Positions 21,901-34,197 of a stretch of DNA of 64,000 nucleotides are shown piece after piece; within the stretch, counting starts at the first letter, position 1, and each line of letters begins with the position of its first letter. Made by a program: the position numbers and the translations under genes. The stretch comes from Pestalotiopsis fici W106-1 (lineage: Eukaryota; Ascomycota; Sordariomycetes; Amphisphaeriales; Sporocadaceae). Under the pieces are notes generated by a model that was given only the letters and a program-made list of their open reading frames with translations, made no database searches and was not told the origin of the DNA. The DNA lies in assembly GCF_000516985.1 (NCBI RefSeq), contig NW_006917092.1:946619-1010618 (forward strand), written 5' to 3'.

Positions 21901-22722
21901 GGCCATTGTTTTTGATGAATTGAGGGGAATTATCCTGCATGCTCCCCTCGACGAGATATTTGAGGAGTGGGCTGTTTGACCTGGCAACATGTTGCAGTCC
22001 GACGAGGGTATGCCGAACCGCCTCATAGAAGCCGCTTCGGGCCTCGATCATGACGAGCTCCTCTGTGGGGTCGAAGACCATCTGTTCCGTCTCCGCCCAC
22101 TTAATGTCAATTGTGGGGGGACTTTTGGCCAAGTCCTCGATGTTACGTCCCATTACGACGGCAGTCGAGCACAGGCTTCGAAAGCTGTCGGTCGCTGTTG
22201 AGATCGCGACGACAGTACCGGGTGTCAGCCTTGAGCTGACGGACCATTGGATGCGTTTGCCAGCTCGCTCCGTCGAGAACTGCAAGCGACAGACAGGCCC
22301 AAGGGCTGACATCAGGTAGCCCTTGACAGCTACCTACAACAGAGAGAGATGTTAGTGACCGGTTTTCGAGTCAAGAAGGATGAGTGTGATTGACGTACCT
22401 TGGTGTAGACCATGGTGGTCTCAGTGTCTCCCATCCAAGGTTGTTCCTTGAACTCTCTGACTCCGGATCGGAGGAATGCCACGCCTTCCTCTCTGTTGAG
22501 ACGATAGTGGGTCTCAAGGTAGTGATCCTTGGACCCGTATGCCCTCGTGATATCGTTTCGTCCCAACACTCCCATGACGGTTTGGGAGATGTCTCCCGAA
22601 CTCCAGGGGGGGTTCAACTCTCCCGCGGTTGGCAGGTCTGGGAGTCCCTGCCAACCGTTGTCCCGAAGAGGGACGAAGTTGACATGGTCGGCCACCGTGT
22701 CATGCAGGTCCTGGGAGTCCAT
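18995..22722 (-). CDS. NFX1-type zinc-finger SF1 RNA helicase (ZNFX1/Hrr1/SAD-3 class)
   Basis: Large UPF1-like superfamily 1 helicase. Exons 22722-22399 and 22333-18995 give 1220 aa. Walker A is GPPGTGKT (residues about 317-324), the Walker B-like motif LLVEEAAQSREA, then GDHQQLVPH, QQRRMIPEIR, STVDSYQGEENDIILLS (motif V) and SISRAKRGFYIFGN (motif VI). A Cys/His cluster of NFX1-type fingers follows (CGHQCERLCH, CGHSCRNIC). The C-terminus is Ser/Gln-rich and ends in a long acidic tail. The family includes S. pombe Hrr1, Neurospora SAD-3 (meiotic silencing) and animal ZNFX1, so an RNA-silencing role is plausible but inferred. Fungi often carry several such genes. ATG at 22722 is the only ATG in the open exon-1 frame upstream of the conserved part. 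Confidence 0.88.
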
Positions 22723-24108
22723 GATGTTAGTCAAGTGGACTGATGCGAACGTGAGAGGCCAATCCGAGGGGGTTGATGGTGAAGGTTGTTCGGTCAATTG
22801 ATGACTTCTGACGGAAAAGATGGAAGTTGCAGTGGAATGGAAGTATTTGAGGTCTAAAAAGGATTTCAAGACGATCAGAAATGTCCAGACACAAGCTTGT
22901 GGATGCGGGTTTCATGCAAAAGAATCGGTGTGTGATTTTTGTCTCGTAACTGTTGAGAAGAGAAAACAGCACGAAAGAAATGGAGGAAGGATGGAAAAGA
23001 GAGATGGGACGGATTGCAAAGTCCAGAAGAAATAGACTAAGCTGCAAAATAGGACGGAAGTTGCAGTTTAGTGGGGCAGGGAAGGCAAGGCAAGGCTGCG
23101 CTGGGCTAGCTGGCAGCTGATTGCGCAGGTGAGGCTCAACCAATCCGCAGCTCTTGAGACCAGATTGGAAAGTTGGAATGGAATAATCAATGGACGACGC
23201 AAGGCTAAAACGTACCTTGCCAGGCCAGTGGCCAAGGCTGGGGGGACCTGAACCCTGAGGGCCCGACATTCCGGTTGCCCGGTAAATGTCAAGGGGATTT
23301 TTTTTGTTTTGTTTTTCTGGTTTTTTTTTTTAATTTTCTGATTGGTCGTACATTCGACAGGGCTATTATAGATGACAATGATTAGAATTATTCTCTTTGT
23401 TTATGTGAATCTATACAGAAAGCTGAATTGCGTGGTGATGTAAACAACTCTGGTGTGTGGACATGGAAATTGGAGTGCTCTGACACTGATATGGGAAGCT
23501 TTGAGGGAAGGAGGTGTAACAGAGGCAGTGACCATGTTATGGGGGTTGTGATCAGTTTGGGTAGGAACACGGACCACCAACATGGACTGTTGCCTAAACA
23601 CGGACCACATGTGCACTTGCAAACTATTTTGCAGAAGGTAGGTAACTATGTACCAAATAGTGCAGGAGCCACATGCATGCACAATCATTATGCGATGCAT
23701 GTGTGTGCAATAGTTTTGGGTGGGGTACGAATGGTAGTTGCTAGCAAATACATACATGCATATGTAGCATACCAGCACTTGCCAAACAGCCGTATGTAGG
23801 CGGGGGGAAAATTGGAAGTGATATTGTACTCGACCGATCGGACAAGATTCGAAACGTGGGACGAAGAAGAAGATGTGGGAAAACTGATCCCATGTTTGAG
23901 GTGACGCTCGGATGACTGATGAGAAATGTCCCAACGGATATATGGTGATGAATGTTCAGGGTAGGGAGAAGATGAAAAAGTGTTTGCCGAGTCTTCAAAG
24001 TGACAAGCAGACAAACAGGTTGTACGAAATCAAGAAAACAAATCTGGGGGATAGAAACAGTAGGGAGAAGACATAAGACTTACTGCTCAGTGAGCTACCG
24101 GGGCAGTC
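22723..24108. other. Helicase upstream region
   Basis: GC/AT-normal promoter and leader DNA. A T-rich stretch on the plus strand lies at about 23298-23340 (A-rich upstream of the minus-strand gene). Frames of 100-180 aa on the minus strand are low-complexity and have no ATG-anchored family content; I treat them as leader/UTR. Confidence 0.4.
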
Positions 24109-24279
24109 TTTGTCAACAGCCGATGGACCGCTTGCAACTGGGAGCCGTCCAGGTTTGTGTATTTTCGAATCTCGTTCGGCATTCCACTGCGAATATCGAA
24201 ATTGCTGTACTTCAACAGAATCTCTTGTCGCTGGTCGCCATGGTCTGGTATGTGGTGCAAAATCGACGTCAGATCCATT
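24109..24279 (-). pseudogene. 171-bp diverged copy of helicase coding segment
   Basis: Gap-free match to 21729-21899 inside the NFX1-type helicase, same orientation, with 20 differences by manual count (about 88% identity). It corresponds to the segment just before Walker A (residues about 254-311). Only five codons differ in amino acid (for example LKYSNFDIRSG versus NKYSNFDVRGG), so most changes are silent. Similarity stops sharply at both ends. There is no ATP-binding motif and no gene context; it is a fragment, probably derived from a paralogue that was under selection rather than a recent copy of the neighbour. Confidence 0.75.
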
Positions 24280-25779
24280 GGGCGCCCAAGTAGGCAGCCG
24301 AATCGTTACGCGGAGTGGTGGGCCGCCCGTGCTGTGATAGCAGTAGTGAAGAAGGGTAAAAGAGGGAGTACTAGAGTACATCCAGGGAGTACCGGAATAC
24401 ATCCGCAAGTGTCTGAAGATGACAGACTGATGGGTGAGGGAAGGCTGTGATGCCTGGGTGGGAGATGATGGGGGTTGTGATGTTTTGATGTGCCACCTGT
24501 TGGTTGTGGTGATGGAGGAAGAGGAGAAGGGGAAAAAAAGAAAACTCCAAGGCTGGGACTGGAGGAATACTTTATACTTGTGAAACCCCTCGCGGGTCCT
24601 GCGGCTGATTGTTAGTCACCTGGATTCCGGCCAGTCAGAAGCCATCGTGAGATCTGCAGCCTAGGGCGATTTGGAGTGGCAGAATCACAGGCTGGGCCCG
24701 CGTGGGCACAATTCCAAGGGGGGACCTGACACACCTGTTGGCAGTCGAAGCCAACGGGGGTGTAGATACCTAGGACAATCACCAAGACAACAGACCCACG
24801 AGGGTGCCAATAGCGACAGCAAGGGTCGTGGGGAGTACACAATATGCGTTATGGGAAGCAATGTTTACAATAATGAGGTCACCCCATTTTGATTGCAGCA
24901 ATCTTGGTTTAGATCACGTCCAAATCGACTCAAACTTCACACATTATCACAAGAAGAGGGCAAAGTTGACAAGCTTTGATTATACTGAACAACACCATGT
25001 ACATAGATGAACAACTTGACCAAAGGTTCCTCAACCCCAAGGACTGCGTCTTTGTCGAGGCTATGATAACAAAGGGTGCGGAAAATCTCGAAGGTTGCAA
25101 TATCAATATCAGTTGATCCAGAGAACTCAAGTATGAAACCCTGACTGCAAGGCTGAAACGACAAACAGTTCCGGAGATGAACTGGTATGACGTGTAATGA
25201 TGTCAATAATCACCTGTAATGGGATGGGTACCAGCAGGAAACTTGCTGACGACCATATGATAGGCACTGCCCCCGGACTGTCAACTATTGGGCAAAAGCA
25301 TCACGAGTGTATAAACCAAAATAACCGAGAGACAATCTGGGAGGCTCAGTCGAACCAACGATGGGCAGCCGACTGTCGATAGTGATAGCTTCAACGGAAA
25401 GAGTAACCCGGGAAGATCACGGAGCAAAGGGGATGACTGGTTGCCACTCGTTGGTTGAGATCAGCCAGGGTTCAGGAGCAGCAGAAGAATCACTGTGGTC
25501 GGTTATCAGCTCAAGGACACCTGTCGAAGGAAGATAGAACTTGGCACACCAGGTAGAACGATGTGGAGGCGAAGGTGACATTGTAATGAACAAGATAGTC
25601 ATTGTACAGAGAATCTACGATAATATTTACAGTTGAAACAAATAAGCCAACACCGCCGGCCAATGCAATATCCAAAGCAAATGCCATAGCTTGCCCTCCT
25701 AGCCCACCGGTGCCATGCGATTGAATGCAGAAAATGGAAACAACAAAACGAACAAGCTCGTGATCAGCCCATGCTACTT
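24280..25779. other. Intergenic, no gene seen
   Basis: Between the helicase fragment and the flavocytochrome 3' end. A short direct near-repeat GAGTACTAGAGTACATCC / GAGTACCGGAATACATCC lies at about 24367-24403. Frames are short and unrecognised. Confidence 0.35.
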
Positions 25780-28397
25780 TTACATGTGGCCCAGAGTGGT
25801 GCGGCGGCTAGCCATTCTCTTGTTGTAAGGCTTGCGAATGAGACCACGGATCTGTCTCCGCGTCGAGGCAGCAGCCTTCTCCTTGAGATCTCTTTCCTTG
25901 ATGGCGGCCTCGCGGCGGGCCTTGGCGGCGCGCTTGCACTTGCTGCCCTTGCCGCTGTCGGAAGAGCTTCCACTACCAGAAGAGCCGGTGGTGGTGCCGT
26001 TGCCACTGCTGACGCTGCCACCGCTGAGGGCGAGAATCTTGCTGACGGCCTGTTCGGCGGCAACCCTGTGAGTCGAAAGTTAGCTATCGATTTCGTTCAA
26101 ACATGTTACACATTCAATACTTACATGACAATCGCCTGGGTGTTACCAGTGGGCAGGTCAGGGTGGAAAGAAGCATCAACGACAAAGAGGTTGTCAGTAC
26201 CGTAGACCTGGGTGTTTAGGTCAACAACAGCAGTACCGTTGTCAGTACGGCCATCGTCAGATCCCATCTTGGCACTACCAACAAAGTGGGAGCCGGTGGT
26301 GTAGGTCGACGAAACGTCCTCGTAGTAAGAAGAGCCGGTGACGTTGGAAGACACGGTAGTTCCATCGCTGTACTGCAGGGTCAAGGTCGAGTTGGAGGCG
26401 CTGGTCATCTCAATGAGGCGGTCAAACATGACCTGGTAAGCCTCGATATCGCCCTGGGTCTGGAGCCAAGGGGAGCCAGAGAGCGTGGTGGACGCGCCAG
26501 TCGAGTCGAGGACAAGGTCAGTGGAAGAGGTCAGACCGTGGGTAACGTAGAGCTTGATCTTGATGGTGTCGTCAGACGGAGAGTTGCAAGTGCCCTGCAT
26601 GTAGCGGGTGAGTCCATCGCTGGGAGAGACGACAGAGGTCCAGAAGTTGAGGCGCTGTCCACCCTGGGTCAAGAGACCGGAGCCCTGAGCAAACAGATCG
26701 ACGGACTCATCATCAGGAGACGTGAAGTTGGTGGAAGCGAGGGCGCTCAGGGAAGTCTTGGTAGCGAGGGTGATGGTGATGATGGTGTGGTCCTTGATGC
26801 CCTGTCCGACGGGAAGGCTGATCCACTCGGAGGAGTCAGGCAGGGTGATGTCGGTAGGGACAGCCTCAATCTGCTCAGTGGGTCCAATACCACTGTAGAA
26901 GAGGATTCTGGGAGTGGACAGAGCACCGGAAGCGAGAATGACCTTTCCAGTAGACTCGGTAACGTTGATGATCTGGTAAGATCCATCTTCGAGCTCAACC
27001 TCGACACCAGAGACCCAGGTGCTGTCACGGACAGCGCGAACGACCTTGGTGTTCAGGCTCAGCTTGAAGTTGGACAGGTTCTCAACAAGGGGGAGGTAAG
27101 ACTTGACGGGTCCGCCACGCATACCATCCTGGATGAGCCACGGGGGGTGCGAGAATACGTCGTTCTTCTCGTTGGGCTGCTCGATGGCGTCAACAGAGGT
27201 GAAACCGTTGCCGCTCAAGAAGGTCGAAAGCACATCATAGGCGCCCTGGTCGTATCGCTGACCGTCGGCAGAAGGGTTGATGGTACCGGAGCTGCGGGCG
27301 TAGAGGCGGTCGGCAGCATCGGAAACGTCAGAGGACTGCCAGCCGGTGGGCCAGTTGTCATCAAAGTCCTTGTCCTGAGGCTTGACGTACATCAGGGCAT
27401 TGACCATGCCACCACCACCCAGGATACATCCAGCCATGGAAGCAGTGTCCGTGCAGTACTCGTCAGTCTGCGAGGCACTGGAAAGGTAGTAGGCCTCGGC
27501 AGGGACATCGTACTGAGTAACACTGCTGTTCCAGGAGACAGTAGCATCACCACCAGTGGAGTAAGTAGAGGCACCACCACGCTCAATGAGCAGAACCGAA
27601 GCACCAGACTCTGCAAGTCTGCCAGCAACGATGAGACCTGCGGGACCGGCGCCGGCAATGATGTAGTCGTAGCTCTCGTCGGCGTAAGTGACGCTGTGAG
27701 AGGTGGTCGAGTTGCCGCCAGTGGTGGAGTTACCGCCAGTGGTGGAGTTGCTTCCGGTCGAAGCGGCAGGGTACGAAGCAGTCGAGCTTGCCAGAGCGGC
27801 CCATGTGTCGTAGTTGGCGTTCATGGCGGACGATAGAGTCATGCCGAAACCACCGAAACCAGCCGAGTGGTAGTTCAAGGCGGAAGAAGTGTCGCTGGGG
27901 GTTGTCGGGGCAGTGTCCGAGTATGCCCATCCGAGGATGGCGTTTGTATCGGTGGTGAGGAAGGTATCGTCATCGTTTGTGATGCACCCGGAGCAGAGGA
28001 AGGTTGCCGAGTAGTGAGTGCTATTGACATAGGTACCATCCTCGATGGGGTAGAATGATACATCGCCTGTGTAAGCTGTAGGGTTGGCGTATGTAGTAGC
28101 AATGCGTGCTGCCGTGACGATGGAGTCACCGTTGGGCCAAGCACACAGCAGCAGCTTGTTGGCCATCTCGACACCGAAATCAAAACCGGCCCAACCTGCG
28201 CCATCGGTGGCCGGGGCAACGAGCTGGATGATGGCGTCGGTGCCGACCGTCTCGGGCAGAGCCATACCAAAAAGATAGCCCTTTCCATCGCTGTATCCTG
28301 AAAAGGAGATTCCAGTGTAGCTATCTGTGTAGTTCAATGTGCCAGCGGCCGAGGCGCCTAGCGCCATGGTGGCCGTAACCGAAGCAGAGACCTTCAT
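25780..28397 (-). CDS. Cellobiose-dehydrogenase-like flavocytochrome (AA8-AA3_1)
   Basis: Secreted two-domain oxidoreductase; the family oxidises cellobiose and passes electrons through its cytochrome to lytic polysaccharide monooxygenases. Exons 28397-26125 and 26065-25780 give 852 aa. A signal peptide (MKVSASVTATMALGASAAG) leads the b-type cytochrome domain, where Met in LFGMALPE and His in NYHSAGFGGFGM are the likely haem ligands. A Ser/Thr/Asn linker with tandem NSTTGG precedes the GMC flavodehydrogenase: YIIAGAGPAGLIVAGRLAE at about residues 245-265, CILGGGGMVNALMYVKP, and catalytic His in SFHPDLPTGNTQA. The intron splits the last conserved strand (AIVM/VAAEQA). There is no cellulose-binding module; instead about 70 residues of Gly/Ser then a very basic tail (KCKRAAKARREAAIKERD). 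Confidence 0.88.
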
Positions 28398-31090
28398 GGT
28401 CGTAAAGGGGTTGAAAGAGAGTATTGGAAGAAATGAATGAAAAAAAGCCGTCAAGGCCTGGAGAGAAAGGACGCGTTTGGAGACCAAACGACTTGAGAAT
28501 GAAGAATATTCCTTATTGGAAGAACCGAAAGTTTGCTAAAGAAACAAAGACATGACTGAAGGAGAGGATTCCTCCGGGTATAGTTATACATGTTGGGCCT
28601 TGGCAAACTCAGGAGGAGGCTCACGAGAACCGGCACACCATGACGCGATGCCGGTATTCCAGAACGGAGCCTCATACCCTCCAAACCATGGCTGAGGCCA
28701 TGCACGATCCAATCATGGAGCTGAAGATTAGTATTGTCTGCCAGAGTGGACCGCTGGGTTGGGTCTAGAGTCGTTGCTAGATGAGTAGCGGAGCTATACC
28801 TGACCTCGTCATTCCGAGGATGTGGTTCTCGGTTAGCTTCAACGGCCATGCGCCGATATTGGAAGTTGACGAATGCGGCGCCGTTTATATGATTCAGGTG
28901 GGTACGTTTGGCACGCCGAGGACTCAAATAAACAACTTCGTCCGAGATGGAGTGGTCGCCGCGATAGTGAAACGGGGTCCACCGGCAGGGGTCTACGGCC
29001 AAGACTTCAGGTGCACTTGGTTTGGAGGCGGAAGCCAGCACAGGCACGGCGCCGACTGCAAACAAAGAGTTGGTGGCCCGGGGAAGAATACGTAAGCATA
29101 ATGCTAAAGGAAAGGTCTGTTGTCGGCATGAAGCGAAAGCTGGATGGTCAGTAGTATTGTCAGTCGGATCCCAGAGCTTAGTTTCTATCGAGTCTCATCC
29201 GATCGGGCGACTCCATTTTGGAGTGCATCTTGTCATCAGCGAACCCTCGAAAATCTCGGTCCGACTGACACAAAGAAAGATTGGAAGCTCATGTCGGCTC
29301 CTCGGCCGAGCAGCCAGTTGCGCTCAATTGAGAGGGATTGTGGATTGCCCAATGTGGCTCTGAGTAGCATCGCGTTTTCCAGAAGACTGCCACTCTCATC
29401 AATCAATCTGAATGCTGGAAATGTGGATGGGTGCGATCCAGCCAACAGCCGTTGTTGGTTACGCGCAAAGAAAAAACTTGCGACGCCCCTCAGGTGGTAC
29501 ACAAATTAAACAGGAGGGCGCTATGATCGGAAACGGGCACTAAAATCGCCCACTACTGGGTCACTCCGAAGAGCCCCAACCCCGGGTTACAGTTAGTGGA
29601 CCCCCAAGCCCAAGTCGGTGATTTGAGCCAGGATGTTCGCGGCACGGGTCAATCAGCAGCAAAATGCAAGGAAATGCCGTGAATATTTGTCGCTCTTAAG
29701 GGGAAGGGATGTAGCTTATAGTCATGTAGGGGCATTCATGATCCTCGAGTCATGATAAATATTCATCCGATCAGCTTGCGACCGTCTGAACTTGGCCTAT
29801 CAGGAGTCTTACAGGTTCAGATTCTGTTCGGCGAGAGCCGCTGTAGCCAGTGCCCATCTCCACTAACATGCGACGTCTAGATTCCAACATCACCGAGGTT
29901 CAGGCGGCAAACCTTTTGTGCTCTTCCTATTTGATAACCTGTGACGTATCATTCACCCAAGAACAGTGAAGGATAGATTCAAGTAGACGTGCAAATCAGA
30001 CCCCTGACCCAGGCCGGGTACTCCGACCGGAATTTCATCCATTTGACATATGTACTGACAGTTGAGTAATGCGCTTACACATGTCCTACAGCATTACTAT
30101 CGTCACACAGGTCTGCACTCTGCATGAACAAAACGAGCAAAATTACTTCAACGCTCGAGAAATATACATCAAGCATCACTAGGATCAAGTCAAGTCATTC
30201 ATCTCTGCTCGGCAAAGGGCATGCTACTGCTGCCGCTAGGAGAAATAGTTACGTTTTCCTCGTCTATCCTATATTGCTCCGCATCCAGTAGTATCCTGGT
30301 TGGCGCAGCAGGGGTATGTTGGATTTAGAGTGGCCCTGACTCCTTATCGACTCCTCCCCATAACACGAAATAAACTTCTATTATTGGCATGGTAGGGGTT
30401 TTCTAGATGGCAGCAAACAAAGATCGCTTGGCATCGGACTGTCGTCACGCTGAAGGAGGATAGCTTGGTTGCGCGATCGTGCACGTCGAATGCCATGGCA
30501 GATATTCATAAGCGAGAGTGACATTCATGTAGCATTTGCCCATTGTAATGAATGTGGTCCAGCTCGTGGTCCAGAATGAAAAACTATATAAGTTCCGTAT
30601 ATCCGAAAAATAAAATGACAAACAATCATCCCCCACAGAAGACCTTTTTGCGGGCTGACAACAAAGCGACATTGATTGGCCGATACTGGCGACAAACAAC
30701 ATCGGTTTCCACAGGGTGGCTCCCTGACTCTAACATCAGGCAATGCGTTTTCGATCTGGTTTCTAGGTCTTTTCGCGCAAGTTACGCCTTAATCAGACTC
30801 TCTGAGCTCATAGAGTACGAACAAACCCGACGAGGATCACACTGCGACAGCTAGCATCAAGCATTCCATTCAGACGTTCTGGCACTTCATCAACGCTCGT
30901 GTCGACTTGCGATGACTTCCCAGAGCGATGGACCGACATGTTCTCCGCCGGTAAAATCATGACCACCCAAGAGTGTGAAAACAGCAAGTTTACGAGCGGT
31001 GCAGACTCATTGTTGTACGAACATGGAATCGATCCGGCCATCTGCTATATATACCAAGGTTTTCATTCTCCTATTTACAATCCTCCTCCA
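28398..31090. other. Intergenic between flavocytochrome start and NLR end
   Basis: About 2.7 kb. Includes the promoter of the flavocytochrome (pyrimidine-rich leader on the minus strand near 28400-28450). I see no recognisable gene, repeat or RNA; frames are under 205 aa and start with non-ATG codons or lack family features. Confidence 0.35.
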
Positions 31091-34000
31091 CTAAGCTTTC
31101 ACCTCTGCCTCTAGGTCATCGTACATGGAGATAATAACATCCATATCTGTACCACTCTTGTTACTGGGGGTTGTTGGGCTTTCGATTTCTTTCCTGAGCC
31201 TTTCTGTTGCTTGAAATATTTCTTCCGCTTCATCGTCTTTCCCTGCTCTCTCAAGGACAGCGGCCAGATTGCTCATACTAATAAGTATGTCAGGGTGCTT
31301 TGGGCCCATTATTTTTCGAAAAAGTTGTAATTCCTCCCGATGCATGCTTTCTGCCTCTTCGAACTCCTCTAGTTCTCCTAGTACGAGCGCCAAGTTGTTC
31401 AGGGTGACTAGAGTATCAGGATGTGTCGGTCCAAGCTCTTTTCGGCGTAGATTTAAACAATCTCGAAGTAATTCTTCTGCTGTTTCGTATTGCCCAAGCT
31501 TCATGACCATGAGTGCCAGGTTGTTCATACTGTATAACGTCTCGGGATCCCCTTCCCCGAGTAGCTCTTTACAGAGATGCCATTCTTGGCGATGGACCTT
31601 CTCGGCCTCTTCATGTCTTCCTAATGCACCAAGCGCAAGTGCCCAATTGTTCATTGTATATAGCGTTTCAATATGCTTGATTCCAAACCTCAATTGGCGC
31701 CGGTATAGCGATCGTCGATGAATCTGTTCTGCTTCCTCATACCTCCTCATATCGTAGAGGACGTTTCCTAGAGAATCCAAGCTTGAAAGCGTATCAGGAT
31801 GTCTGGGCCCAATCTGCTCCTCTCGCAGTCGTGTTACATGTCGAAGTATTTGCTGGGCCTGGTTGTGTCTCCCCAGAGCCGCGAGCAAAAGTGCCAAGCT
31901 ATGCATGCTAGTGAGTGTATCCTCGTGTGTTGGACCAAGCTCTTCTTGGCGCAATCGTAATTCATCTTGATGCATTTTCAGCGCTATGTCGTCTTTTTGC
32001 AGTTTGGTATAGTTGCTCAGTCTCTCAAGAAGTTCTTCCTTGCACTCTGGATCAAGATTTGTTCCTTTAGAACTTAGGACCGCTTCAACGTGCGGTGTAT
32101 ACCTCATGCAGATGTATATGTTTCCACGTTCGGGGTAAGGGTACTGTTGCAAGAGCTTTTCTGCTATGATTGTCAGGTATTCATCGGCATCAGTCTGCTC
32201 CATCGAGTTGCGCGTCGCCAATCTCACCAGTCGGTGGATATCGAAAGAGTCTCCATCGTCTCGCTCCGTGATGAAAGAATATCCCAAAAGGACACCAATC
32301 GCTTCCTCCCTTTGGTTAGTTTCCAGATCTTCTTCCGGAAACAGTTCTAGCGGGATGTCCTCCTCCGCAAGAAAGCAAATGAGATTAAGATACCTCGCTG
32401 CCAAGGGATGGTGCTTCTTGATGTGATCGAAGGATACCAGCCAGGTCTGCGAGATCGGGTTGGCAGTCTCTTGGTGTCGGCCTCGATCTGCGAAATTTCG
32501 ATTCAAAAAGGTGATGCGGCTTGTATCAGAGCGACGATAGCTTTCTAAGTATTGCTTGGTCGTCATGCCCGTGCGTGCCATGTAAGCCGCAGCCTACACC
32601 ACAGATCATGTCAGTAGTTGCCCATCTAGGGATCCGATGCACAGGGGCAAAATTGCGGGTGACATTCCCGATAGGTGAGTAATGATATCTGTTTATCCAA
32701 CCAATAGATACGTAGAGGACGGTTAGACGAGATTGACCACGAACCTGTTTTATTGCCAGCGGCAAATGAGCCAAAAGCTCAAGCAATACTTTGGTACTGT
32801 ATTGATCTCGAGTTTGCCTCGCCTTGAGGCCTTCTTTCAGCATCTTCATAGCCTCGGACTCGGACATTTTTTCGATTGTGATTGTTTGATCAAGCCCAAC
32901 GTCAAGATTTACTGTCACTTCATGGTTGCGCGTTGTGAAGAGGATGGCGCCTTTGGTGCTAAATGGCAAATGATTTGATAACGCGGGGTTATTGTCAGTT
33001 GCAGCCAACATGTCCATGTCATCAAGATTGTCGATGATCAATAACCAGTTGCTCGAGCGATTATTTAAAGCAGAAACGACTAGTGCATTTACATCAGCTT
33101 CGTCGTCGTCGATATCAGTTATGTCAAGCTCTCTCCCGATCTCCCGATAGCCGTTCTCAAACGTCGCTCGAGTGACAGCTGTAACCCAAAAGACAGCGCA
33201 GTCGGGGTATGTTTCATGCAATTGGAATGCAGCTTCAAGTGCAATTTGGGTTTTACCAATGCCCCCAAGACCCTCAATCGCTATTCGTTGGCAATCTTGA
33301 GGTTCGCTACTCGGCGGTAATATCTGCAACAGTCTTCGAAGTAGATTTTCTCGACCGACGAATGCTTTATTCCTGCCCAAGGGAATCTTGCAAGGGGCGC
33401 CTTGGTTTTCTGTGGTTGCGTTAATTGAACTGGAGCATAGGAGATCTTCTCTAGGAGGCATGCATACCAATAAACGTAGGTCGTTGGATCTTGCCTCGAA
33501 GCCTCTTCATTGCCTCCACGCCTTCACCATAGCGCATTGACATGGACACACCAAAGATTCCAAGTAGGCAGTATGCCCTGTCCTCTTTGAGGGTTGTCTC
33601 GCGAAGTTCGGTCCATAACATACGTTCATCGATGCTGAATGTGGATAATGGCCGGCCATTCAGCGCCTCCATCGGAATACCCGTAATGTCATGGAGGAGT
33701 CTGATGAGGGATGTTTTGTCGCCAATCCGGTTGCAGTCGACATCGAAGAACTCAACAGAGGATGGTGCTAGAAGTTCCTGTAGCGTCCAGCCACGTGTGT
33801 GCCATTTGCTTCTCCGGAAGGAGTCTTTCCATGCACCCGGATCGTGCTTGTCAAATTTCACGTCGCGCAAGTAGACATAGCAGCGAGCCGCCTTTTGGTA
33901 CCACTTGTACATGGAAGTAATGGCTTCTTGGAGCTCAGCGCTGCTGCGCTTGTCGATGCAACACGTATCGACCCAGAAATACTTGAGACCATCTGCAGCA

Positions 34001-34197
34001 GCCTGCTTGCCGCAGAATTGGATTTTGTCGTGCCCGTATCCCTTGGTTGTGCTCGGGGCCTTTCGCCTTAGATCCTCGAAGCTGACCTCCTCTTCATTCT
34101 TGCCCCAAGTGTGTGATAGGATAGCGTAGGGTGGGATGTCGTCGAGGAATTTGGTCAGCAACGGCTGTCCGTCCTCTAGCAACGAAAGCAGCCACAT
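31091..34197 (-). CDS. HET-NB-ARC-TPR NLR-type protein
   Basis: Fungal NOD-like receptor architecture; such proteins mediate heterokaryon incompatibility or other non-self recognition leading to cell death. Exons 34197-33468, 33409-32745 and 32593-31091 give 965 aa. HET effector domain (about 25-180): YAILSHTWG, YFWVDTCCIDK, RGWTLQELLAP, then EDRAYCLLGIFG. NB-ARC: P-loop GLGGIGKT (about 290-297), Walker B WLLIIDNLDD, sensor ILFTTRNHE, GLPL-like LAHLPLAIKQ at the exon 2/3 border. C-terminus (about 680-935): six or seven 42-residue TPR_10/12 repeats with LGPTHPDTLVTLNNLA-type units, the putative sensing domain. Introns 33410-33467 and 32594-32744 keep phase and no stop is present. The ATG lies 25 residues before the HET core, as usual. 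Confidence 0.88.

Noticed and set aside
22727..23269. 180-codon minus-strand frame upstream of the helicase
   Set aside because: Low-complexity Leu/Phe/Ser sequence in the probable leader region, no domain, no conserved start.
23401..23934. 177-codon minus-strand frame
   Set aside because: No signal, domain or splice context; composition looks non-coding.
26286..27836. 516-codon open frame antisense to the flavocytochrome
   Set aside because: It mirrors a GC3-biased coding exon, has low-complexity Gly/Val/Arg content and no family motif; an antisense shadow.
28451..29065. 204-codon minus-strand frame upstream of the flavocytochrome
   Set aside because: Lies in the promoter/leader, no recognisable domain.
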